In this document: piece by piece, positions 1 to 5,300 of the stretch
Numbering within the stretch: the first letter of the stretch is position 1
Layout of the letters: each line of letters opens with the position of its first letter
DNA from: Spirosoma linguale DSM 74
GTDB lineage: Bacteria > Bacteroidota > Bacteroidia > Cytophagales > Spirosomataceae
Assembly (NCBI GenBank): GCA_000024525.1
Contig: CP001776.1
Location: 1-7,308, forward strand
Length of the DNA: 7,308 nucleotides
Direction: 5' to 3'
The notes under the pieces: model-generated
Seen by the model: the letters and a program-made list of their open reading frames with translations, nothing else
Database searches by the model: none
Told to the model about the DNA's origin: nothing
Position numbers and translations under genes: made by a program

Positions 1-110
1 TTTTTTGTTTTTTCTCTCCCTTTCATACTGACGGTATTAGCCTGTTTTTTACTCTAAATGCCGAAAATCAAACGTTTTGGGAAACAAATGTTTCTATTTG
101 TTATTTGTTA
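1..110. other. AT-rich origin segment with tandem 7-mers (probable DNA unwinding element)
   Basis: This stretch is very A/T-rich and lies just before the iterons, where iteron plasmids usually keep their unwinding element. Visible structure: an inverted repeat AACAAAT (83-89) / ATTTGTT (96-102) with a 6-nt spacer, followed immediately by a second direct copy of ATTTGTT (103-109). The same 7-mer recurs at 7301-7307, which would be adjacent if the molecule is circular. I found no convincing DnaA box (TTATNCACA) in the first 400 bases. The unwinding role is inferred from composition and position. Confidence 0.5.
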
Positions 111-111
111 A

Positions 112-128
112 AGGGCTTGTAAAGCCCT
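112..128. repeat. Hairpin between the AT-rich tract and the iterons
   Basis: AGGGCTT (112-118) and AAGCCCT (122-128) are perfect 7-bp inverted arms around a GTA loop. There is no T-run on either side, so it does not look like an intrinsic terminator. Its place between the AT-rich tract and the iterons suggests an origin element, for example a single-strand initiation hairpin or a boundary element, but the function is not shown by the sequence. Confidence 0.5.
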
Positions 129-151
129 GACATTCACTATAGTTACGGGCT

Positions 152-281
152 TAAAAGATGACTTTTCGTAAGCTAAAAGATGACTTTTCGTAAGCTAAAA
201 GATGACTTTTCGTAAGCGTTCAAGCATTTAAAAGATGACTTTTCGTAAGTGAGAAGGCCGTAAAAGATGACTTTTTGTAAG
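152..281 (+). repeat. Iteron array (five copies), plasmid origin
   Basis: Five near-identical 21-bp direct repeats lie at 152-172, 174-194, 196-216, 229-249 and 261-281. The core is AGATGACTTTTCGTAAG; the fifth copy has T for C in the CG step. Repeat-to-repeat distances are 22, 22, 33 and 32 bp, close to two or three helical turns, so bound proteins would sit on about the same DNA face. Each repeat contains a small internal inverted repeat, AAAAG-ATGA-CTTTT. Such arrays are the binding sites of Rep_3-family initiators, and the matching rep gene starts 119 bp downstream. A degenerate sixth copy appears to end at 322. Confidence 0.92.
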
Positions 282-314
282 CGTATAGAACATTGTAAAA
301 TATAACTGGTCTAT

Positions 315-345
315 TTTGTAAGTCATATTTTAGTTTTTAAGTTTG
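315..345 (+). promoter_or_regulatory. Bacteroidota-type promoter of rep, overlapping a degenerate iteron
   Basis: TTTG at 315-318 and TAAGTTTG at 338-345 are separated by 19 nt. This fits exactly the Bacteroidota housekeeping promoter consensus (TTTG at -33, TAnnTTTG at -7). Transcription would start around 350, giving a leader of about 50 nt before rep. The -33 box sits inside TTTTGTAAG (314-322), which matches the 3' end of the iterons, so Rep bound there would block the promoter. Autoregulation of this kind is common in iteron plasmids; here it is inferred. Confidence 0.65.
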
Positions 346-400
346 GGGCACGAATCAGGCGGTTCCGCTTCTCACAACTTCCCCGACCTGACCGGCCCCA

Positions 401-1363
401 ATGGACAAAGTTAAACCAACCATGGTTCTTTTTGAGAACTCGCTCAATCGTATCGCTGTCAATCTCTCCAAGCTACAGCGAAACTTATTCTACATGGTCT
501 GCTCTCAAATCCAGCCTGACCACACCGCAGAAACCATTTATGAGATTTCAGCTATCGAGTTGATGGAACGTACAGGCGACAAGATTAACTATGCTAGGTT
601 GCGCCAACAGACTTTACAGCTCATCCATCCCAAGGAATTTGAAATGCCTTCTAATCGAGTCGATAAGGAAGGCAAACCACGTAAGAACGTCTTACAGACG
701 GGCTTATTCGCGTCGGCTCTATATTTGGAGGGAGAAGGCACAGTGCAGCTCACAATCTCAGCGCACGTAAGGCCGTTTATTCTCAATTTCAGTGAAAAAC
801 TCAAAGGAGGTAACTTCTCTCAACTTGATGTCGATCTGGTGCTGGCCCTGCGTTCTAAATATGGTCAAGCAATGTATCAACAATTAACACAGTGGCGTTT
901 CCATGCTGATAAAGGCCATATGTACCCCTTAGACGAACTTAAAACGTTGCTTGGCGTGATGAACAAGGATGGCTTTGATAAGTACAGCAAATGGGGCGAA
1001 TTCGATGCTAAAGTGTTAAAACCGGCCAAGAGAGACCTCGAAAAAACAGACCTGCAATTTACCTATGAACCAATGCCTGCTCCTAGGCGTGGACGTGGCC
1101 ACAAGGTAACTCATGTAAAGTTTATGCTCTCCGTGGATGACGACCGTAATTTCCCCCCTGGCTTTGTGATTAGTGAAGAGCATACAACCTTATTCGACCG
1201 GCTCGTCAAGCAGTTTGGACTACGGAAAGATCAGGCTCAAACCGTGCTGTTAAATTTCCCCATCAAGGAAATCAATAAACGGCTTTATGACCTTCATATA
1301 CAACATAATGACAAGAAAATCAGCAATTTAGGCGCGTACACGGCTAAATCGTTCGGTGTTTAG
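401..1363 (+). CDS. rep: Plasmid replication initiator, Rep_3 / RepB family
   Basis: This 320-residue protein is an iteron-binding initiator with two winged-helix domains. The first spans about residues 10-130, beginning with a segment that resembles the N-terminus of Rep_3 proteins (NSLNRIAVNLSKLQRNLFY, from residue 13). The second spans about 140-245 and carries the family pattern: LRSKYGQAMYQQLTQW (150-165), the DELKTLLGV helix (178-186), FDAKVLKPAKRDLEKTDL (201-218) and a basic wing RRGRGHKVTHVKF (229-241). The C-terminal part (about 255-320) resembles the tail extension seen in Bacteroidota Reps. The ATG at 401 gives a normal family length; a second ATG at 422 is possible. There is no clear Shine-Dalgarno sequence, which is usual for Bacteroidota. 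It is the first gene of a compact plus-strand cluster, with the toxin-like gene 18 bp downstream. Confidence 0.93.
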   Translation: MDKVKPTMVLFENSLNRIAVNLSKLQRNLFYMVCSQIQPDHTAETIYEISAIELMERTGDKINYARLRQQTLQLIHPKEFEMPSNRVDKEGKPRKNVLQTGLFASALYLEGEGTVQLTISAHVRPFILNFSEKLKGGNFSQLDVDLVLALRSKYGQAMYQQLTQWRFHADKGHMYPLDELKTLLGVMNKDGFDKYSKWGEFDAKVLKPAKRDLEKTDLQFTYEPMPAPRRGRGHKVTHVKFMLSVDDDRNFPPGFVISEEHTTLFDRLVKQFGLRKDQAQTVLLNFPIKEINKRLYDLHIQHNDKKISNLGAYTAKSFGV

Positions 1364-1381
1364 CACCAAAGGGACAGAAAA

Positions 1382-1678
1382 ATGCTTGAATTTCAGTGGG
1401 ATGCGGCTAATAAAGGCCATATTATCGACCAATACCCACTCCGGGCCAATACTGTCGAAGAAGTAGAAAGTATATTCACCGACTCGAATTTTCGCCCGAC
1501 TCCTGATCGGGTAGATGGCCGGGGTGAACAGCAATACAGTGGCGTGGGAGTAAGCAACCAAAACCGCTTACTCTTCGTTGCTTATTCACTAAGAAATGAT
1601 CAAATTCGGCCCATTAGTTGTCGGCCAGCCAGCCGAAAAGAACGCAACCGCTATGCTCAAATCACCCAGAAATCCTAA
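1382..1678 (+). CDS. brnT: BrnT-like toxin (DUF497 family)
   Basis: This 98-residue protein resembles BrnT, a RelE-fold ribonuclease toxin of type II toxin-antitoxin systems. It has the N-terminal FxWDxxN pattern (residues 4-10) with His13, the EEVESIF helix (26-32), and the diagnostic C-terminal stretch RPISCRPASRKERNRY (76-91), which matches the family's IS-x-RPA-x-RKER-xx-Y signature. The usual second His of the xHGV segment is missing; the equivalent region reads DQYPLRAN. This could mark a divergent subfamily or weaker activity. A purine-rich stretch (GGGACAGAAAA) directly precedes the ATG. It follows rep by 18 bp, probably in the same transcript, and its last 26 bp overlap the next gene, as expected for a toxin-antitoxin pair. 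Family assignment is from recognised motifs; RNase activity is inferred. Confidence 0.78.
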   Translation: MLEFQWDAANKGHIIDQYPLRANTVEEVESIFTDSNFRPTPDRVDGRGEQQYSGVGVSNQNRLLFVAYSLRNDQIRPISCRPASRKERNRYAQITQKS

Positions 1679-1856
1679 TAAAAAAGTGACTGCGGCTCCC
1701 AAAATGGTAGCCGTGATTAAAAACGGCCATACAGCCGCTGAACTCAAAGAAATGGGGGAACGGTGGGCCAATCATCAGGGGCCTTATCTGACCTTGGCCG
1801 AAACGATTGCCATTGAAAAAGCCAAACGAAACAATCAGGCCGATAAGCCTGAGTAG
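1653..1856 (+). CDS. Small basic protein, probable antitoxin of the BrnT-like toxin
   Basis: This 67-residue Lys-rich protein starts, in my reading, at the ATG at 1653, inside the last codons of the toxin gene and in another frame. An ATG at 1596 is in the same frame but would force an 83-bp overlap and add a stretch that only mirrors toxin coding sequence. The N-terminus is basic (residues 1-17), followed by a predicted helical region HTAAELKEMGERWANHQ (26-42) and TLAETIAIEKAKR (47-59). I do not recognise the sequence as classical BrnA. The antitoxin call rests on position (downstream of the toxin, overlapping) and size. It could also be an unrelated small DNA-binding protein. Confidence 0.5.
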   Translation: MLKSPRNPNKKVTAAPKMVAVIKNGHTAAELKEMGERWANHQGPYLTLAETIAIEKAKRNNQADKPE

Positions 1857-1883
1857 CCTCGGTGAACTTAACTAAATCTAGTT

Positions 1884-2126
1884 ATGGGAAAGGAACCAAC
1901 CACTCAGGACGAAGCGAAATTAGAAAACCAACCGATCATTGACCTCGATGCTGGAACCCAGGCGTTAATGGCTATAGAAGAAGCCTACCAGCCTTCGGAC
2001 GACGTTCCGGTGCTACCTGAGTCAGCCAGCACCCAGCAAGAGACTGGTAAGAAACGTACCCATGACCTGACCGGTACTCACCGCGACAAGACGGGCGAGG
2101 GAGAGACAATGGCAACGGAGTCGTGA
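1884..2126 (+). CDS. Hypothetical hydrophilic 80-residue protein
   Basis: I do not recognise this gene. The product is hydrophilic and probably disordered, rich in Glu, Asp, Thr and Gln. It has no membrane segment or signal peptide. A slightly ordered central part reads TQALMAIEEAYQ (residues 25-36), and the C-terminal half is charged (KKRTHDLTGTHRDKTGEGE, 56-74). It starts 27 bp after the probable antitoxin and stops 31 bp before the lipoprotein gene, so it looks like part of the rep-led cluster. Low complexity leaves some doubt whether it is expressed. Confidence 0.45.
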   Translation: MGKEPTTQDEAKLENQPIIDLDAGTQALMAIEEAYQPSDDVPVLPESASTQQETGKKRTHDLTGTHRDKTGEGETMATES

Positions 2127-2157
2127 TGAATTGGTCGATACAAGCGAATTTGACCCC

Positions 2158-2346
2158 ATGAAAGCAATTGTTAAATTAATTGGTTTACCGGGCCTGATCG
2201 TTGCCTTGCTCAGCGCCTGCGGTCCGACCGAATCAACCGAAACCACGACTAAAAGTACCCGTCTGGATTCACTGGCAACCATCCTGGTTGACTCGGCATC
2301 AACCCTTGGCGCTGATTCGGTAATCTCGCCCAGGTCAACCCCTTGA
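2158..2346 (+). CDS. Very small lipoprotein
   Basis: From the ATG at 2158 this is a 62-residue protein with a textbook type II signal peptide: MKAIVKLIG, a hydrophobic core, then the lipobox LLSAC with lipidated Cys at residue 21. The mature part is only 42 residues, rich in Ser and Thr, and begins CGPTES; it has no clear run of acidic residues for Bacteroidota surface export. A TTG 27 bp upstream (2131) would spoil the signal peptide by adding acidic residues, so the ATG is preferred. Small plasmid lipoproteins can act in entry exclusion or in bacteriocin release, but no bacteriocin gene is visible and nothing in the sequence decides the role. It is the last gene of the plus-strand cluster and converges with the minus-strand receiver gene. 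Confidence 0.62.
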   Translation: MKAIVKLIGLPGLIVALLSACGPTESTETTTKSTRLDSLATILVDSASTLGADSVISPRSTP

Positions 2347-2379
2347 TGGCGTAAAGGATGCGTATTTTTTAGATAGATC

Positions 2380-2778
2380 TTAATTCAGATGCCATTCTGA
2401 AACCAGTCGCCTGAGCATGCTAATAACGGCTCTTAGGGAGCAGGGTTTAGTCAAAAAACCGTTGGCTCCCAAAGCCAGGGACTTGCGTTTATCATCTTCG
2501 TTATCCGACGTGGTTAAGATAACAACTGGCAATTTTCGATAAGCAGGTACCGTGCGTAACTCGGCTAACACATCAAACCCATTCATGCGCTGCATATTCA
2601 AATCCAGTAAAATCAATTTGGGTAGCGAAGGCGCTTTTTCTAACTGGGGTAACAACTCATCGCCATCCGACAACTGCTTGATCGCCAAAGGGAAAATAAC
2701 TTCTTGAAAGGCCGTTTCGATCATCAATTGATCATCCTCGTCGTCATCCACAATCCAGACCGTTGGGGCGTTTTCCAT
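2380..2778 (-). CDS. Stand-alone receiver-domain response regulator (CheY/Rcp1-like) 1
   Basis: This 132-residue protein is a single receiver domain with no output domain. The acidic pocket is DDDEDD (residues 11-16), the phosphoacceptor is Asp59 in LILLDLNM, the switch Thr is Thr89 in VILTTS, and the conserved Lys is Lys111 in FLTKP. All catalytic residues are intact, so phosphotransfer from a histidine kinase is expected. The closest style is the Rcp1-like receiver common in Cytophagales. No kinase is encoded nearby, so any partner must be in the host. The start ATG at 2778 lies 44 nt downstream of the tRNA-like gene on the same strand, so the two may share a transcript. Output presumably works through protein-protein contact. 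Confidence 0.9.
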   Translation of the reverse strand: MENAPTVWIVDDDEDDQLMIETAFQEVIFPLAIKQLSDGDELLPQLEKAPSLPKLILLDLNMQRMNGFDVLAELRTVPAYRKLPVVILTTSDNEDDKRKSLALGANGFLTKPCSLRAVISMLRRLVSEWHLN

Positions 2779-2822
2779 GGCTAGTAAAAGAGTTGAAATG
2801 AACAGTAGGAAGTAGATAGAAG

Positions 2823-2901
2823 CGACTCCGGACAGGTTCGAACTGCCGCCCTATTGATGCCTGATGAGAATCAATCGCTCTGCCGGTTAAGCTACGGAGT
2901 C
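2823..2901 (-). tRNA. tRNA-like gene with enlarged anticodon loop (possible pseudo-tRNA)
   Basis: On the minus strand the sequence folds as a cloverleaf: a perfect 7-bp acceptor stem GACTCCG/CGGAGTC, T8-A9, a D arm GCTT-AACCGGCA-GAGC with conserved A14, G18G19 and A21, a 5-nt variable loop AGGGC, a T arm GGCAG-TTCGAAC-CTGTC, and discriminator G. CCA is not encoded. The anticodon arm is abnormal: stem ATTGA/TCAAT encloses 13 nt (TTCTCATCAGGCA), or 11 nt if a sixth pair forms, instead of 7. No 7-nt-loop alternative gives a good stem. Reading positions 32-38 from the 5' side gives anticodon CUC (Glu), and the G discriminator fits Glu, but CAU is also present in the loop. The isoacceptor is therefore undecided. 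It may be a decayed tRNA or a tRNA mimic. Confidence 0.72.
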
Positions 2902-2930
2902 CTACAAGGACATAGAACCTAATTAATCAT

Positions 2931-2964
2931 GTAAAAATACCTACTCCCTCTAGTGGAGTAGGTA
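2931..2964 (-). terminator. Intrinsic terminator on the minus strand
   Basis: A perfect 10-bp inverted repeat, TACCTACTCC (2938-2947) and GGAGTAGGTA (2955-2964), encloses a 7-nt loop. Read on the minus strand, the stem is followed at once by TTTTTAC, the pattern of a Rho-independent terminator. It ends 29 nt upstream of the tRNA-like gene and would stop minus-strand transcripts arriving from the mob side. On the plus strand the hairpin is followed by AAGCGG, so it does not serve that direction. Confidence 0.7.
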
Positions 2965-3050
2965 AAGCGGAAGGTATAACGTTGAGTAAATCAGCCTTTT
3001 ATAAACCGATTTAGACTAGTACTGTTTAATGATAAAGAAACTTTTGCTTT

Positions 3051-3389
3051 ATGGTCTCTTTGTCTAAACAAGCACAACAACGGTTGAATCTTTGGCAACG
3101 CCATTGCCAGGAACAAAAAGCCCTTTACACTGCTGAAATAGAGAATAGACGCGCCTTGGGTCGAAGGCACGAGCAGGAGTATCATGACCTCTCGTCAAGA
3201 AGGTTAAGTTATTATGAACTGCCTATTCTGCTACGCCAACAGGATTCGGAACTAATGGAGTTCAGAGCCATTTATCAGGAAAGATGGTGACGCTTAATTG
3301 TTCGTCAAGAGCAGGAAAAGGCGGATTTAGAAATAGTCTTAAAGCGGGCCGATCAAGAGGTCAATTCTGAGAAAAACCGCATAGCATGA
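3051..3389 (+). pseudogene. Small coiled-coil protein gene interrupted by one in-frame TGA
   Basis: From the ATG at 3051 the frame codes 79 residues of a charged, helical protein rich in Gln, Glu, Arg and Leu (for example QAQQRLNLWQRHCQEQ, residues 7-22). It hits TGA at 3288-3290, directly after Trp79. The same frame then continues without stops for 32 codons in the same style (VRQEQEKADLEIVLKRA) to TGA at 3387-3389. The continuity of coiled-coil character across the stop suggests one ancestral product of about 112 residues, broken by a single nonsense change. The first part could still be expressed alone. I do not recognise the family. A reverse-strand frame (2991-3185) looks like its antisense shadow. 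Confidence 0.55.
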
Positions 3390-3595
3390 TAATCCTTTCT
3401 GTATACCGTTGCCTCACCTTTGTTATCGTTCCAACACCTTATTGATTCATTGACGTTTATCTCTTTGATTAGTCTATTCAGTTCTAAACAATAGTTTTTC
3501 GCCTGGTTGCCCTATTGGGACTAACTTCCTCCGGAACGAACCGTACAACCGGATGTTGGTCTCTTACTCGTAGCCACCACTTCGGCGGTCCGATC

Positions 3596-4024
3596 ATGGC
3601 AACCCCTTCTTTGAATACCCCTCAGTCCCTGGCAACATTCGTCTGCCTCGTCGATGACACGGCGGATTACCGCTCGCTGGTTGAGTTGATCTTTAAAGGT
3701 TACCTACCTGGCTGTTCATTGCGCTCGTTTGAGAATGGACAGGCTTTTTTGAATACCTTACAGCAACTAAGTGAAAAACCTAATTTGGTTCTGCTTGACC
3801 AACATATGCCCGGCTTAAGCGGATATCAAACCCTGGTGGCTTTGAAGCAACAAGCCCAATACCGCTTCATTCCAATTGTGATGATGAGTGCGGATGCGTC
3901 TCACTCGGAAATCAGCAGTTTTTACGGAGCTGGGGCGGCGACCTTTTTGCCAAAACCGATGGATTTCAATACCCTTACCGAAACGCTGCTAACCGCTTGC
4001 CAGTATGCTAGCAAACTAGCCTGA
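3596..4024 (+). CDS. Stand-alone receiver-domain response regulator 2
   Basis: From the ATG at 3596 this is a 142-residue protein made of one receiver domain. The acidic pair is Asp20-Asp21 (CLVDDT), the phosphoacceptor is Asp68 in LVLLDQHMPG, the switch residue is Ser98 in MMSAD, and the Lys is Lys120 in FLPKP. The frame stays open upstream to a TTG at 3515, but that extension (with CWSLTRSHHFGG) is not domain-like, so the ATG is preferred. The DxHMPG motif and the C-terminal helix are typical of CheY-type receivers. It is divergent from receivers 1 and 3, so it is not a recent duplicate. It stands alone on the plus strand and converges with receiver 3. No kinase lies nearby. Confidence 0.88.
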   Translation: MATPSLNTPQSLATFVCLVDDTADYRSLVELIFKGYLPGCSLRSFENGQAFLNTLQQLSEKPNLVLLDQHMPGLSGYQTLVALKQQAQYRFIPIVMMSADASHSEISSFYGAGAATFLPKPMDFNTLTETLLTACQYASKLA

Positions 4025-4108
4025 ATCTTAGAATAATCGCTTAACATAATAATCATTTATACAACAACCCTCGGAATAGTACAAAAACAACGGGGCAAAA
4101 AAGAGTCA

Positions 4109-4534
4109 CTAAACTACGTTATTGGGGTGTAAACAACTTTGCCAATACTCAATGATGAGTCTGACTTGCTGCTGAAGCTGGGCGTAGTTGGTGGCCTTTT
4201 CGTAAAACCCCTGTACCGACTCCTGATAAGCCTGTCGGACGTACTCGGCATTAGAAGCCGTCGTCAAAAACACAAACGGGATCGCTTTTTGGCGCAAGTA
4301 CTCGCTGTCGTTAATCCGCTGCCGTAGTTCTAACCCATTGAGAAACGGCATATTGATGTCGCACAGGATCAGAAAGGGTTGTTCAGTCGTCGTTTCAAAA
4401 TAGCTCAGCGCGTCCTCGCCATTGGCAAAGAACCGGATTGGATTCGTAACACCTGCTTGCTCAATGGCATGTCGGAGTAAATGTTGATCATCGTCATCAT
4501 CGTCAATGCAAATGATAGGGCCTTTCAGGGACAT
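4109..4534 (-). CDS. Stand-alone receiver-domain response regulator 3, at the tail of the mob operon
   Basis: From the ATG at 4534 this is a 141-residue single receiver domain. It has an unusually long acidic run at the pocket (DDDDDD, residues 11-16), phosphoacceptor Asp59 in LILCDINMP, switch Thr91 in FLTTAS, and Lys113 in FYEKA, where Ala replaces the usual Pro. An in-frame ATG at 4609 would overlap the upstream gene and add a 25-residue non-conserved stretch with two Cys (IVCPPC), so the internal start is preferred. The gene lies 52 bp downstream of the mob membrane-protein gene on the same strand. I found no clear promoter in that gap, so co-transcription with the mob genes is plausible. 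Confidence 0.88.
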   Translation of the reverse strand: MSLKGPIICIDDDDDDQHLLRHAIEQAGVTNPIRFFANGEDALSYFETTTEQPFLILCDINMPFLNGLELRQRINDSEYLRQKAIPFVFLTTASNAEYVRQAYQESVQGFYEKATNYAQLQQQVRLIIEYWQSCLHPNNVV

Positions 4535-4586
4535 AGACTTAAAACGGGTTGAGTAGTTAGTATAACAGGGTGGGCAAACGATTAAT

Positions 4587-5300
4587 TCAAGGGTTGTAAT
4601 AGCGATCATACAGCCGTTTCCCTTCCGGCTGGGTCTTCACCCAATCGGTAAACTCCCGCACGGCCTGGGTCTCCGATCGGGCTTTTGCTAAAGCCGCTTC
4701 CCGGTCGCTGTTCAACCAATACACGCCCACGATCAGTAAGCTAAACCCCAAGAAGACCACCGTTGCGGCTTGCCATGAGGTAAAGCCAACCCGATTCGCA
4801 AAGGCATCCGCTTTGTGCTGACTGGCCCACCGGATGCGCTCGGCGGCGGCTGACCCGGCCCTCTCGATCTGATCGGCTGCGGTATTGCCCACAGCTGCGA
4901 TCTGACTGGCGCCCGCGTTAGCGGCCGTCCTGATCTCCTCGGCACTGGGTAGGCCCTTCTTCAATTCGGGCAGGACAAACCCGGCGATCTGTTGGCTGTC
5001 GATGGTGAAACTAACGCCCTCGCGGGCCTCCTCCAGCAAGGTCTGTACCTCGGATTGGGTGGCGGCTTTGGGCCGTTGCTCCATGCGATCAATCCGGGTG
5101 GTTAATCCCTCGATAGCCCGACTATGCCGGCTCAATTCATCCGTCAACCGTTTGATGGGGTCATATTCCGCTGGGCTGCTATCCGTCGGATCACTCCGGC
5201 GCACGGGCTGGGATGGTGTTGGTTCGACCGGTACGCCGGTGCGGGCCTGACTAGGACTGCTCTGCTGCCTTAGATTCCGTAAAAACTTGTTCTCGTTCAT
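4587..5300 (-). CDS. Membrane-anchored coiled-coil protein of the mobilization operon
   Basis: This 237-residue protein has a Pro/Ser-rich basic N-terminus (1-45), a helical coiled-coil region (about 48-75, with RLTDELSRHSRAIEGLTTRI), an Ala-rich amphipathic helix (about 118-170, with repeating AAxxI spacing), one strong membrane segment (about 176-196), and a short charged C-terminal tail. It starts with ATGA overlapping the relaxase stop by 4 bp, so the two are translationally coupled. I do not recognise a named family. Third genes of this architecture occur behind relaxases in Bacteroidota mobilization operons and may tether the relaxosome to the membrane or to the coupling protein; this role is inferred. 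The coding sequence is noticeably GC-richer than the rep region. Confidence 0.75.
   Translation of the reverse strand: MNENKFLRNLRQQSSPSQARTGVPVEPTPSQPVRRSDPTDSSPAEYDPIKRLTDELSRHSRAIEGLTTRIDRMEQRPKAATQSEVQTLLEEAREGVSFTIDSQQIAGFVLPELKKGLPSAEEIRTAANAGASQIAAVGNTAADQIERAGSAAAERIRWASQHKADAFANRVGFTSWQAATVVFLGFSLLIVGVYWLNSDREAALAKARSETQAVREFTDWVKTQPEGKRLYDRYYNP

Noticed and set aside
1596..1652. Upstream ATG extension of the probable antitoxin
   Set aside because: The added residues lie entirely inside the conserved toxin signature region in another frame; a start at 1653 gives the short overlap usual for toxin-antitoxin pairs.
2384..2401. Inverted repeat TTCAGA/TCTGAA at the 3' end of receiver 1, considered as a terminator
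   Set aside because: The stem is only 6 bp and AT-rich, lies within the coding end, and no T-run follows directly on either strand.
2991..3185. Reverse-strand open frame of 64 codons with hydrophobic segments
   Set aside because: It is antisense to the coiled-coil gene on the plus strand, whose charged helical composition looks much more like real protein, and it lacks a recognisable domain.
3464..3499. Possible promoter for receiver 2: TTTG (3464-3467) and TAGTTTTT (3492-3499)
   Set aside because: The spacer is 24 nt and the -7 box has one mismatch (final T instead of G), so the match is weaker than chance would easily exclude in AT-rich DNA.
4025..4108. Gap between the convergent receivers 2 and 3, considered as a bidirectional terminator
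   Set aside because: I found only weak pairing (CCCTCG with CGGGG) and no stable hairpin with a T-run.
4733..4945. Reverse-strand open frame of 70 codons inside the membrane-protein gene
   Set aside because: It is an Arg/Pro-rich alternative frame of GC-rich coding DNA, with the typical look of a shadow frame.
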